From the NCBI GenBank assembly GCA_027382625.1, contig JAJKFJ010023213.1, forward strand, positions 62,001 through 126,000: a stretch of 64,000 nucleotides of DNA, in the 5' to 3' direction. How positions within the stretch are numbered: the stretch's first letter is position 1; every line of letters starts with the position of its first letter. The notes under the pieces were generated by a model that was not told the DNA's origin, made no database searches, and worked only from the letters and a program-made list of their open reading frames with translations. Source of the DNA: Tetmemena sp. SeJ-2015 (Eukaryota; Ciliophora; Spirotrichea; Sporadotrichida; Oxytrichidae). Below are positions 23,001-34,024 of the stretch, piece by piece. The position numbers were made by a program, and so were the translations under genes.

Positions 23001-24110
23001 AGGGCTAAAAATAAGGCACTACTCTTCCAGTTTACTGATTCTAAGGTATAATAAAAATGGTGCTCATAAATTCACTGATATGTTGAATCTTTGTGCTTGG
23101 GCTGACAATTATTAGGGTTCAATTAAAATGACTGATTTTTCATGTGCTTATGTGTGGTGAGGTTGCCGACAGTATTTTTTCTCTTGTTGGATTGAGTCTG
23201 TGGTGAATAACTGGCAGAGCCAGAGCTCATCAAGCTCTGATTAGCATTTCTACTGTTGATAGTGCTCACACCAGATCCTTAATTCCCCAATAAGTAGCTC
23301 TCAGAACCCTTCCTCATATTGTTCCTTTGTTGAGTTATTGAACTCAAGTCATAGACATGTGTAAATGATTCAATATGCATACTTTAATTTATTCGTTAGA
23401 CAGCAAGTCCACTTTCTTTTTTCTGGGGCTCTCTCTTTCCAGAGGACGCCTCATAGTAACTCAGATTTGAGTTGCTGTAGTGCTTCTGCACGGGAAGCCC
23501 AGCACCTCCACCAGATCGCCTGTCGTATTGAGTGAGATTGGTGCCGCTACTTTGCTTATGAGCAATTTTCTTTCCTGCTCCTGAGGCACCCTGGTTAGTC
23601 TCGTAGTGATAATTGATGTCATCTTGCGTGTTGGAGCTACTCCTTCTTCTGACTCTCCTAAGCTCGTTTTGAGCGTGAGCGTAATTGCAAAAACCTTGCT
23701 GTTGGCTTTTGTAGCATTGACCCCGTGAATAGTAATCATTGCAGTATCAATAAAATTGGGATATGTGTTTAGACTTCGATATTAAATGTATGAAGTTCTG
23801 AAAGAATTAGGATGATACTCAAGCTTAAATGAAATATAATAGTGAATGCCATTTTTAGGTGTACTCAATTTCAAATTGGGAGTGAGAATAATTACACTTT
23901 GTTCCTATTGGGCATGTATATTGCTAAGATGGCTATGACTGTTGGTGCTGCTATGGCTAGTATCTTAATTTAGAGGACTCCTGTGATTAAATATCTTATT
24001 ATAATTGAGTGCAAAGTTTTGCTTGATAAATTATTGAACCGTCCAATTGATTATTCTCATAAAGTAATTGATATTCCTTATGAAACAAATTTAAGACATA
24101 GTTAAATGCC
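19933..24110 (-). CDS. CCCH zinc-finger protein (Unkempt/TZF-like) with Q/N-rich middle and C-terminal SAM domain
   Basis: CCCH fingers in order: YTCPIGTKCNYSHSQFEIEY; CNDYYSRGQCYKSQQQGFCN with YAHAQNE; CPYYHDYKKDRRRP; CPYGDNCDKAHNRVEEFYHP; CSSYLKNMRECEYGEFCSFA; CPYREDDHERDVCVYAHNW; CQNEYRCPYSHGW; CLHGDGCEKPHCPYYH. Spacing resembles Unkempt and plant tandem CCCH proteins. After an intron (22020-22149) the frame is Q/N-rich (NANLSPQSANISHQSQYSTP). Across an IES with pointer CCACCA it continues SPPMMREMPRQQPLF to a SAM-like domain (EEVYRFLQSIDLEFLAENF, LEVILEGSMYLPRIKKELLR). The frame stays open to a TGA at 19933, though the domain ends near 20110. It is probably a cytoplasmic mRNA-binding regulator. 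The 5' end is not found. Confidence 0.75.
21734..21794. other. IES, 55 bp, pointer CCACCA (plus-strand TGGTGG)
   Basis: The insert starts with an in-frame TGA just after the pointer. Removal joins LSQSPP to MMREMPRQQPLF in frame. This unites the CCCH and SAM halves into one gene. Confidence 0.6.
22020..22149 (-). other. Spliceosomal intron, 130 bp
   Basis: Donor GTAAGC, acceptor TTTATTATAG on the minus strand. Removal joins PVLGN to ANLSPQSANI and opens a Q/N-rich frame of about 75 codons. Confidence 0.6.
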
Positions 24111-25083
24111 ACTTTTTGGTTTCATGTCATATAAATCTGAAATCCTCTTCTACAAATTCACTTTTTGATTATATAACTTACGAAATACATCCTATTCTTT
24201 ATTATCTATCCAAAGACATATTGAAATTATAGTAATAATCGGGTTTCTTCTTAAAATTTATTAATCCCTGTGAGCTTTAAGACATAAATAATCTGACTAA
24301 TTGCTAGCAATGGCATTTGATGGGTTGACTTATTGATATTTTAATGTTTCTAGGCTGAGCCTGCAGTCCTCAACCCGTGAGAAACTGCAGTATTCGGTAC
24401 AAAATTCCGTCATTATTCGAATCACCTATCCATCTTCCTTTTGCAAATCTATTTAAGTTTCGTCCCCTAGACATTCATTTTCCTATTCCAACCCATCTCA
24501 ACAAATAATATTAGCTTTTTTAACTTACAAGCGTGTTTAAAGTTAATCTGCTTTTTGAGGGGTGATATTTGAGTTGGCTGTAATTCTGGGAGACTAATTT
24601 GATAGAGGCTCTGCTTGGTCCAAATATGAGGCGGCTTTGAAAGGCGACACTTATTTCTCTAATTGCGAATTTAAGGAATTACTGTATCAGTTTTAAAGAT
24701 AATTAAAACATTTGTAATTGATGATTATTACTGAACAAATTGGTTCCCTAAATTTGGCTATCTTGCATTTTGGTTGGTGTGTTTATATCTATAGAAGAAT
24801 GCATTTTTAATATCTTAAATTAGTTCTAGTATAGTAATTCACAGACAACACCTCCGCACCTGCTTTAATTTTCAATTATAGATTTCTATTTTCCATTACG
24901 CGATTTTATAAACCTACTGTCAGCACTATCTTAAAACTTAAGATTATTTTTTATAGTGAAAAACTAGAAACTTGTTTTATATCACTTCATATGTGCGATA
25001 ATGCGTCTAAGACTTTATTTGGTTGAGAAGGGGAGGTATCATATTTATTATAAATAAAGAGTAGCAGTAATTGGCTAGCAAAG
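24111..25083. other. Intergenic between CCCH gene and UPF1; one hairpin
   Basis: 970 bp, AT-rich. A perfect 7 bp inverted repeat CTGCAGT (24361-24367) / ACTGCAG (24384-24390) stands in a locally GC-rich island. The missing first MDS of the CCCH gene and both promoters may lie here. No tRNA fold could be drawn around the island. Confidence 0.35.
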
Positions 25084-27883
25084 ATGTAAACAAGCGGAGG
25101 CAGCGGTCAGCGACCCAAATTCACAAACAGTGGCTAGAGACGCAAGCAGGATGAGGGCTCAATTCCTTCAACTGCCCAGCAGTCTCAAGGTTAAAAGGGA
25201 TACAGGCAATAAGACGACAGAGAGGAGGAGAAAAACGAAAACTGGAGAAATCTCAAACCAGAGACCTCCTCTCAGTCATCTCAGAATGCTATCAGTTCCT
25301 TTACCAAAAATTTATTCATGACCATGCTCATTTTTTAAAGATATTTAAAAAGGTTGATCTTACTCAATAGTCAAGTCAATGAACGAGTAATCAACCTCAA
25401 CCTTTAAAAGATCCTTTATCTTACTTATCACTTTACCATAGTATGTGAGTGGTGCAGCGGCTAGCGATGCTCCTAAATTTCAGAATCAGAGCATGATGAA
25501 TCAAAACAAGAAACCTGGAGTAAATAATAGTGGAATGGGAAGTGGCTCAGGTCAAACTAGTGGAGGCAAGTAAGGCTTTAAAACCTCAAACGCCTTCGAT
25601 GTGTTCTCAGGAAGAAGAGATAGAGCATTTGAAAGTGACAGCAGTAGCAGCGAAGAAGAGGAGGATGAAGAGTATAATGATAATGATGATGGCGATACAA
25701 AGATGAGAAGGATGGATCTTGCTGATGAAGTTGGAAGTGCAGTAGATAGTAGATCAGAAATCTCAGAGTCAGTAGGTAGTTTAGATGGCATGGAGGTAGA
25801 ACCCTTTGATTTCAATAATTTACCTGCTCATGCTTGTGCTTATTGTGGCATTCATGATGTCGAGAGTACAGTCAAATGTGCGATTAAAGAGTGCGGTAGA
25901 TGGTTTTGCAATGGAAAGGGTGTCAGTGAGTATGGAAGTCACATTATTCAACACATGGTTAAATCCAGGCACAAGGAGGTAGCTCTCCATCCAGAGTCTC
26001 CCCTTAAAGACACAATCATTGAGTGCTATAACTGCTCAAGCAAGAACATTTTCTTACTCGGATTTGTCTCAGCGAAGAACGAAGCAGTGATTATTCTTCT
26101 CTGCAGAGAACCTTGTCTTAGTTAACTATCTCCTCTAATTCTCATCATTATTATTCAGCATATATAATCTGTGAAGGACAGCAAATGGGATATGGAAAAT
26201 TGGTAAGCTTTAATAGAGAACAAGGCCCTCTTGAATTGGCTGGTGAAATTTCCTCCTGAACTCTCTTTCAAACGATCTAGAAAAATCACAGGTCCGCAGA
26301 TCAACAAACTAGAAGAGCTTTGGAAGGAGAAACCTTAAGCTAACATTGGGGATTTAAGTGTAATTCAGCAGGAGAAGCTTATTCAATCGGTGTTGCTTAG
26401 ATATAAGGATCCAAAGTAGTACAAGGATATCTTCGAGCCTCTTATTAAACTGGAAGCAGACTATGACAAGAGTTTCAAGGAATCGCAAACTCAAAGAAAC
26501 ATAAGGGTACGCTTTGAGTACAGTATGAGCAAGAAAAAGCAGGCTTTCTTCATCTTTCCAAATGAGGACAATATCAGACTGGTCCCTGGAGATGAGTTAA
26601 AGCTAGTGTATGAGCAAGATGGATAGACTAAGTGGTAGTCAAGAGGGCACATCGTAAGAATAGTTAATGAGGAGATATGCCTTGAATTGAAAAATCCAAA
26701 AGGTTGCCCTTAAGATCCTGAATGCAGATTCACTATCGAGTTCATTTGGAAGTCAACCTCTTTCGATAGAATGAGATTGGCACTCAAGATATTCATGAGA
26801 GATGAGAATTCTCTTTCAAACTACATGTAAGATACCTTCCTTCCTCATTTAATTTCAGCTTCTACAAACTTCTAGGCTATAACACTCAAGACCAATTCAT
26901 TAAGACAAATATTCCAAAGCACTTGTCAGTACCTGGTTTACCTGAGTTAAATCATTTCCAAATGAATGCAGTCAAGAAAGCGCTGATTACACCTTTATGC
27001 TTAATTCAAGGACCACCAGGTACTGGAAAGACTGTAACCTCAACCACACTAGTAACTCATTTGGTCAAGCAGAAGATGGGAAAAGTTCTGGTGTGCGCTC
27101 CTTCAAATATAGCATCCTAATTTGTCTATGATTGAATTTAGAGCAGTGGATTAGTTGACAGACAAGATTAACAGCACTGGCATTAAGGTTGTGAGGATGT
27201 GTGCGAGATCTAGAGAGTCTGTGAGCTCAAATGTGGACTATCTATCTTTACATGAGTAGATTAAGCATATGAGTCATGGCCAGTTCAAAACAATGCAAGA
27301 ACTAATCACAAAGAAGGAGGAGTAAAATGAGCTATCAGAAAAAGAAGAGCGACTCAAATCAAATATATAATGAAAGATAGATAGCTCATTAATATATAGA
27401 CAGTTAAAGGATCTTAAGAGATAGGCTGAAGATGAAATATTGAGAAATGCCGAGGTGATATGTACAACATGCGTAGCTGCCTTCGATAGGAGATTAAGAA
27501 CATTTAAGTTCTCACAAGTACTTATAGATGAGGCCACACAAGCAACAGAGCCAGAAACATTAATCCCAATTCTTAGAGGAGCAAAGCATGTCATACTTGT
27601 TGGAGATCATTGCTAACTTGGTCCAGTAATAATGTGCAAAAAGGCTTCAAATGCAGGACTGAATCAGAGCTTGTTCGAAAGGCTAGTTTGCTTGGGGATC
27701 CGGCCAATCAGGCTGTAGGTTCAGTACAGGATGCACCCAGTGCTGAGTGCGTTCCCGTCGATGACGTTCTACGAGGGGTCGCTGCAGAACGGCATCAGCA
27801 AGCAGGACAGGATCCTGGAGGAGTTCCAGTTCCAGTGGCCCTACGCCGACAAGCCCATGATGTTCTACCACTCCATCAGCAAC
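25084..27883 (+). CDS. UPF1: UPF1 RNA helicase, MDS block 1 / A (5' two-thirds)
   Basis: MDS run encoding the N-terminus to helicase domain 1. The CH zinc-binding domain has [27 protein letters not shown] and [20 protein letters not shown]. The 1B region has [18 protein letters not shown]. The Walker A region is [19 protein letters not shown], followed by [10 protein letters not shown]. Further motifs are [13 protein letters not shown] (DEAT motif II), LVGDHCQLGP and [17 protein letters not shown]. It ends FYHSISN at the pointer ACTCCATCAGCAAC (27870-27883). UPF1 is the ATP-dependent 5'-3' helicase of nonsense-mediated decay. Four candidate IESs and two introns (25441-25483, 26827-26858) must be removed. 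Codon usage shifts abruptly to GC-rich at about 27690. The start ATG at 25084 is the most upstream that stays in frame across the first IES and intron. Confidence 0.9.
25300..25438. other. IES, 132 bp, pointer TTTACCA, immediately followed by an intron
   Basis: TTTACCA is at 25300-25306 and 25432-25438. After excision the frame passes ...NAISSFTI directly into a GTATGT...TTTCAG intron (25441-25483), and out into [12 protein letters not shown]. Both steps together keep the frame; neither alone does. Confidence 0.55.
26123..26167. other. Probable IES, 42 bp, pointer TAA
   Basis: It lies between REPCLS and SVKDSKW, where other UPF1 proteins have no insertion. It is 14 codons long and open, so only homology, not frame, argues for removal. 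Confidence 0.5.
26827..26858 (+). other. Spliceosomal intron, 32 bp
   Basis: GTAAGATACC...AATTTCAG. Splicing gives [14 protein letters not shown], matching the conserved UPF1 segment at that position. Confidence 0.85.
27111..27145. other. IES, 31 bp, pointer AGCA, inside the helicase core
   Basis: Interrupts the invariant CAPSNIAVDQL motif: ...APSNIA, then the insert, then VDQLTDKIN. AGCA is present at both ends. No GT...AG pair fits the frame. This is the clearest small IES in the window because the flanking protein motif is nearly invariant. Confidence 0.9.
27365..27396. other. Probable IES, 27 bp, AT-rich pointer ATATA, carries the only in-frame TGA
   Basis: Without removal UPF1 would stop at TGA 27371-27373. 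Excision gives [20 protein letters not shown]. The pointer register is ambiguous because of TA repeats. Confidence 0.65.
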
Positions 27884-27895
27884 AATGATTATTAT

Positions 27896-28001
27896 GGAGA
27901 TTGAAGTGGCCTCGGTGGACAGCTTCCAGGGCAGGGAGAAGGACTTCATCATGCTCTCCTGCGTCAGAAGCAACGAGGCCTCCGGCATCGGCTTCCTGAA
28001 C
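27896..28001 (+). CDS. UPF1: UPF1 MDS C (third in macronuclear order)
   Basis: Encodes [20 protein letters not shown] through SGIGFLN, helicase motifs V-VI. It is separated from block A by only 12 bp in the germline, yet in the protein it must be preceded by the 70-residue segment found at 37494. The left pointer GGAGATTGAA (27896-27905) matches the end of MDS B. The right pointer TTCCTGAAC (27993-28001) matches the start of MDS D. Confidence 0.9.
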
Positions 28002-28298
28002 CAATAAATTATAATCACTCACTCTGGAATCTCTATTGCTAAAATATAATTAAATAAAATATTTTATTATAATAGAAATTGATTATTTAAATTAATGAAA
28101 GCATTTCTTTATTTAATTCAGTCAGGAGAATTTATTTTATTATAATAAAATATATTTAACTAAAAAAATTGTTTTCTCTTGTTTATATAAATTTATTAGG
28201 AATTAGATTACTATTAAAAAAAATACTTATGTCAAATATTTATTATCTCTTCAATATTATTCTGGATATAAAATTAATAATCCATTAATTTAAGCAGC
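28002..28298. other. AT-rich spacer; first ~155 bp repeated twice downstream
   Basis: 28002-28157 is nearly identical to the sequence after cassette copies 2 and 3 (from 31156 and 34259). The remainder is unique AT-rich sequence. Confidence 0.8.
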
Positions 28299-30492
28299 AT
28301 GAACAGTTAGTTTAACCACTCTACCATGAGAGACTTCATGAATAATAGGATATAGCCTGTCACTACTAATATTTTTCATTTTCATTTTCATATCACAAGT
28401 GCAAGTGAAGCTCCAGCCTTGCAAATGCACAATTCCTCTGTTGAAGATCTTAGATAAGAGTAGGTTCCACGCCCTCAAATGCATCAGTAGTCAACTCAAC
28501 CGAACCCTCCTTCTTAGGGCTCACTTCAGAAAGATTACTAAAGTGTCGGGCTTGCATTTGTAGAAGGTAGCTATGGACATTTCCTGAGCTAAGCTCAGCA
28601 CAGTTTCGCTCCAAGAGGAGACCAAAAGTATCAAGGCTCTAGTGAGCCACCTTTGCATAATTTTTAATCCTAAATTTTGATGCATCCCAAGTCATATTCA
28701 GAGAGCCAACAGAGGCACATCTTCCATCAGCAAAAAGAAGAGCAGTAACGACAACTCTTCTAATAGACTGGATTGTAAGGGAAGGGAAGACATTAGTGGC
28801 CACCAACTGATGGTATGGGTACTTAACTTGTTTCTGGCAATGGATTCCTTCCACACAGAAATCGATCTAAGGAATCTTAGCATTCAAACTCCTTTAAAGA
28901 AGACTTTGGTTCAAGAAGTCAAAGCAGCTTCTAATAGAACATCATGAACCCTATTTGTGTATTCGGTGAATCTGTTCACGCTAAAGCATGTGGCAATGTT
29001 TCGCAGTAGCACAGCTTTAAAGATGACGTTTAGTTCTCTGTAAGAGGCAAACGCCAATAGATGTAGCCAAATGCACTTCAAGAGAAGCCTAGCACAAGCT
29101 TCTCGCCTGATATGAGTTCCTATGATTGCTCTTATACAAGTAATACCTTTGGCCCTAAGCTATATTTATCAAATTCTAAGGATAGAGAATCGCCTATCGA
29201 AAAGGAGCAGCAAGCTTTGAGCTTTTTTGAATAAACGAAAGCGCAATAGTGGGTCTCCAGAAGCCTAATATAATTCTGAAGACTAGCTATCCGATTTGAG
29301 AGCATGCTAGAAACAATTCAGCGATCATTTCGAGCCTACAAAAGCTGCAGCACGGAAGAAAAGGGTCGCAAAGCACATGTCGAAGGACTCCGGCAATAGT
29401 GAGCGCTTGTATGCAGCTGAGTAACTGGATGATAAGAGGACTTTCATACTTATCGAAGAAGACCAAGATAGTAATTTAACCCATTAAAAAGCATATAAAT
29501 ATGGAAAAAGGCGAAATTTAGGAATTTATTGTAATCCTGTTGCAATTGAACGTCAAGCACAGGAATCCTCCACCCTATTTTCCCCTCCTGCGTAGGAACT
29601 ACTTGCCATTGAGCCACCTTCACTAAAAATTCCTATCCCTGCTCATGAAAAAGATGAAACTAATTCCAGTGAATTTCAAGGATAAATTTCGTCATTAGAC
29701 TCCTCCTCATTCTATTTGAAAGGGGCTGAAATTATCAAGCTCAACTAAGGCTACAATTTTAAGATTGACTTTCATTCTCTACTCTACTCCTATCTTAAGA
29801 CTCAAACTCGTGAGAACAATAGGTACTCAACAGAAAGGCAGTTTTCCATCTCTTCTAATGAATCTCCGACTCAGAAAAAGAACAAGCCACTTTCTATAGG
29901 AGATATCACATATAATAAATAGCTTAATTTAGATATCATTAAGTAGCTACGTCTTCCCTAAATTGAAAACAAGATCTAAAAAGGAAATCAGCTTATGGAG
30001 CTGCTAAACTTTGAACAATTTAAGGCTATAGACCTTTCATCATCTGATTTTCAATTTGACAATTAGTTTGAGGAAGAGAAGAGTGTTGAGGAACCTGTGG
30101 CTGATTCTACTGAATTATCTCAGTATATATCTGAGATGAAGGACACTAAGTAAGCCCTGAAAAGTGTGCTTGTTCAAGCTCATAGTGTTTTCCTTGACTC
30201 TAACTCCCTTCTTTTAAATACTGATGAATCAGTTATGCCCAGCTTGCTCTGGGTACCCTTGGAAACATTAGACAACTTAATTGATAAAGCTCTAAAACCT
30301 GCTGATTTATGTAATATCCTGAAAGCAACACTCTCCCAACTTGAATAGTGGAATGAGCTCTTTGAGCTGACAGAGGAAAACAAAAGGACTTACATTCACC
30401 TTGTATCTATATCAAAATTAGAGGCAAACATTTGCCTAGTTCATTACAATTAACTGTCTTTGCTAGAGCAAGTATTCAAATAAAAATAATGA
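28299..30492 (+). CDS. Germline-nested Q-rich protein, copy A (one frameshift)
   Basis: Reads from ATG 28299 with TAA/TAG as Gln through about 325 codons (MNSQFNHSTMRDFMNNRIQP, then IFHFHFHITSASEAP). A 1-base frame change near 29274 follows, and the frame is then open to TGA 30490-30492 (RLPQIENKIQKGNQLMELLN, then FEQFKAIDLSS..., ending SLLEQVFKQK). The same architecture occurs in copies B and C: an N-terminal F/I-rich strand, a long Q/S/N-rich middle, and a helical C-terminus with a Q.MELLNF/LIDLLNF motif. The function is unknown. It lies inside a gap of the scrambled UPF1 gene. Whether it is germline-limited or kept as its own macronuclear chromosome cannot be told from sequence. Confidence 0.6.
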
Positions 30493-30841
30493 TGATAACA
30501 AGCAAGTATTTTCATTTTAATAAAATCTTCACAGATAATTCTAAAATGCATAATAGAAAGAAAGAAAGAAAAAAGAATCAGATTCTCAATTGGAGAAAAT
30601 GAGAAGTCATAATATTGTGAAACGAAAATTAATTTTAAAAAATAAGGTAATTATGTATCTAATTAAATTAAAATTTTTACTATAATCAAAGAGCTTATAA
30701 TTGAATTGATTAATTTATAAATAACATAGAAAATGAAATGAATAAAATAGAAAGTCAAAAAAATTAAATATATTAAAATGATATTTAAATTAATTAAAAT
30801 AGTTACATAACTACTCTCAAGATATTTTACTAAGCGATCTA
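30493..30841. other. AT-rich spacer
   Basis: About 350 bp, with purine runs (AAAGAAAGAAAG near 30560). No gene recognised. Confidence 0.5.
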
Positions 30842-31158
30842 AATTTGGGAATCCGGCCAATCAGACTGTAGGTTCAGTACAGGATGCACCCAGTGCTGAG
30901 TGCGTTCCCGTCGATGACGTTCTACGAGGGGTCGCTGCAGAACGGCATCAGCAAGCAGGACAGGATCCTGGAGGAGTTCCAGTTCCAGTGGCCCTACGCC
31001 GACAAGCCCATGATGTTCTACCACTCCATCAGCAACATTGATTAAGGAGATTGAAGTGGCCTCGGTGGACAGCTTCCAGGGCAGGGAGAAGGACTTCATC
31101 ATGCTCTCCTGCGTCAGAAGCAACGAGGCCTCCGGCATCGGCTTCCTGAACCAATAAA
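30842..31158 (+). repeat. Duplicate UPF1 cassette (copy 2 of A-end plus C)
   Basis: Nearly identical to 27690-28001, starting just inside the GC-rich part of block A. The A-C spacer is 7 bp instead of 12. The right pointer is longer (AAGGAGATTGAA), matching the end of MDS B over 12 bp. It is disconnected on its left from the rest of UPF1. It could be a spare MDS donor or simply eliminated. Confidence 0.9.
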
Positions 31159-31424
31159 TTATAATCACTCACTCTGGAATCTCTATTGCTAAAATATAAT
31201 TAAATAAAATATTTTATTATTATAGAAATTGATTATTTAAATTAATGAAAGCATTTCTTTATTTAATTAAGTCAGGAGAATTTATTTTATTATAATAAAA
31301 GTACTTAATTAATTTATTTCAATAAAATTTATTATTTTAATATGAAATTTACTTTGCCCAAATATTTATTATTCTTTTAATATCATTCGCGGTCGTAATC
31401 ATTATAATAGTTTGAGAATTAAAA

Positions 31425-33569
31425 ATGTCAAAGCAATTCGACTTCCAAGGAGCAAGCCATAATAACTTTGAGATAAACCAGCCCAACTTTATAATATACA
31501 ATTTGCATTTTCATATTGTTAACTACAATTCTGGAGAGTCCAACTAGAATAGCCAAGCCTCACAAGATAGTCAGCGCAGATAATGGTACCATCATAATCC
31601 TCAAAGCTAAGATGGTTACCAGCAAAGCTCTCACGCTGAAACTGCTTCGCGTCACAACTAGGGTTCGCATTTTGGTTAAGGGGGAGGATAAGGAAATTTC
31701 GACCACCGTGAACCTAACACAAACCTTTTTCCCAGAGATGAATTCAATCCTCAGTATTTCACCTCTCCCTGTGCTCCTTCCTCAAACTTCTCCACTTAAG
31801 GGTAGCACTATTCTGCTTAAGGCTAATAGTACAGCAGCACCTTTGATTACCTCAACACTCAACACTCTAGTAATCATAGGTAGGAGAGAGTTGTGTTTCC
31901 CGGGACTGGAGTACAGAACACATTGACAACAGAGAATGCAGGATCCAAACTTCAGAGATCAAAATTCCCATCAGGGAACGTAAGAGAGATGTACTCCCAA
32001 TAAGAAGACCACTCTCAAAGACCCCTTGAAGCTATGAGGTCTGGTTCAAATCCAACTTTCGTAATTGGTCCGCCTCCCAGAAATTACGAGAGCAGTAAGA
32101 AGCCAAATCAGAACAGGCAGGAAAATGCACTTCAGGTCCCATAATAGTACAATAAAATCTGTCTGGCGGATCAAATAATGAAAGGCGCAACCCAAGTGCC
32201 TAGCTTGCGTTAATCACAGCAGTCCTATCCTAATTTCCAGGAATGGCCTGGTTCTAACGAAGATAGCTTCGTCGCCAGTGTTGTTCAGAGAAGATCTACA
32301 GATAAAGATCTGGAGTACTAGGCCCCCGCTATGCTAAAAACGCAGCAATAATTTGAGGAATGTTCTCCTAATGACCACCAACAAAGATCGAAGGGCTTGA
32401 AAGTAAGGGGTCATGAGCAGTAACTGACCTACATAACGGGCACTTAAAATACTCCATCAACTGAAAGCAAATCTTTAAAGTAGTAATAACGCTTTGAGAG
32501 ACAGGTACCCTTTGTCGAAGATAAGTAACAGGATGATTAGATTTTCAAAGCTTCTAAGGAAGGTGATAGTAAATTTAATGTGAAAGGTAAATTAATCCAT
32601 TCATATGAACAAATTTATAGAAAAAGAAGAAATTTTGTATTTTATAGTAATCATCATGCCGCCGTCGGCAAAAAGCAGCCTCGCTTGCGCCAAAGCCAAT
32701 CACCTGACAACGATTGTGTTCTGCTTGAGTAGCCATTACCTTCACAAAAACCAGTTCCTCCTATTAGAACAGCTCAAACGCCTCCATCTAGCGTTAATAG
32801 TTAAAGTAACTCGACTGCGACTCCAAAGAAATTTGAATCTTTCTCATTCGAAAGAAGAGGACAGAACGAAGACCATGATGGAGACTACAACTTTGCTAGT
32901 GACTTTTACAATCATCTATATCAATACGTGAACACATTTCGCTCCACTAGCTAGAATGCATTTAAATTTTAACAAAGTAAGTGTTAAATACTTAATTTGG
33001 ATACATAACCTACTCGAGTCGAAGCAGAGAGAATGTAAAAGGTAGGCTAGCTAATCGACCTGCTAAATTTCCCACAGTTGCAGTTGTTTGATCTATCGGA
33101 GGCCTCTGACTAAAGAGCAAGCGATGAAGGACTTGAAGAGGTCAAAATTCAGAAGGATTCCTACTCACCTTACTATGATGGTGAAGTGGGCCCTTTTATC
33201 AAGGAGAACAGTTCTACAAGATTCAATCTGACGAGTGTTCTCAAGGATGCAGATAGCATCTTCGTAGAATTGAATCCCCTCCTTCGTAGGTTTTCTGGTG
33301 TTGATCCTCTGCTCCAACCCAGTTTACAGAGGGTACCTCAAAGTTTCCTAGAGGGTGTTATAGATAGTGGGTTGTAGCCTACGCAGTTGGTCCTTTACCT
33401 TCAATAGCGTCTGAAAATGCTTATTGATCAAAAGAAGGCCCGAAATAAGTCTCTGGCTAGTAAGAGAAACTATGTCCAGCTACTCTCAGAATCAAAGATG
33501 CTAGCTAATGTCTGTCTACTCCATTTCAATTAGCTCGATCTCGTTAGCGATATTTTCAATAAGTCATGA
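31425..33569 (+). CDS. Germline-nested Q-rich protein, copy B (intact)
   Basis: A single open frame of 714 residues, ATG 31425 to TGA 33567-33569, in the TAA/TAG=Gln code. It has no intron and no TGA. It starts MSKQFDFQGASHNNFEINQP, then NFIIYNLHFHIVNYNS, then a Q/S/N-rich stretch (QNSQASQDSQRRQW, FGQGGGQGNFDHREP). The C-terminal third has RMQKVGQLIDLLNFPQLQLF, DSIFVELNPLLRRFSGVDP and VLYLQQRLKMLIDQKK. Homologous by eye to copy A, especially at the two ends. No known domain. Many in-frame TAA/TAG codons but no TGA in 714 codons argues for a functional gene. Confidence 0.7.
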
Positions 33570-34024
33570 ACAAGCTTAATTATTTATTCATTGCAGTCAT
33601 AGAAATATTGTGAAAAACAAATTCATTAGAATAGTCGTGCTATTATTTGAGAAGTCATAATTTTAGTATTATAAATCTAGAATCAATTTAATTAAATTTA
33701 AAAAATATTCACTCTCATTTCAATTCAAGGAGAATATACAGTTTAAAGAGTTTGTATTTCTGAGGAATTTCTAAGGTTCTTCATAATATATTTTAGAAAA
33801 GAAAGACAAATTTCACTAATTCTCATTATAATTAAATAATTAAGACACTCCATAAGAGAAGAAAAAAACGAAGTCTGGCCCAAAAAAATATACAATAAAA
33901 TAAAGAAAGTAAGAAAAATTATTTTAAATAAATATTTTATATCATATTGTATCGAATTTAAATAAAAATGGGCATTGGTTTAAATAATGAAAGTTATTGA
34001 TCGCAAAATATGAATATCTTCTTT
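33570..34024. other. AT-rich spacer, duplicated downstream
   Basis: 33570-33950 is nearly identical to 36657-37037, as part of the ~3 kb tandem duplication. No gene recognised. Confidence 0.7.

Noticed and set aside
24355..24440. A tRNA-like region (hairpin plus a TTCGAATC word)
   Set aside because: No acceptor stem or cloverleaf could be drawn in either strand.
27683..28018. A 111-residue minus-strand open frame over the GC-rich UPF1 cassette, with similar frames at 30839-31168 and 33994-34275
   Set aside because: It is the antisense shadow of the UPF1 helicase codons, which match the family on the plus strand. GC-rich codon usage makes the opposite frame open.
31516..31926. A 136-residue frame repeated identically at 34620-35030, and a 108-residue frame at 32605/35709
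   Set aside because: They are out-of-frame shadows of the continuous 714-codon Q-rich frame that appears when TAA/TAG are read as Gln.
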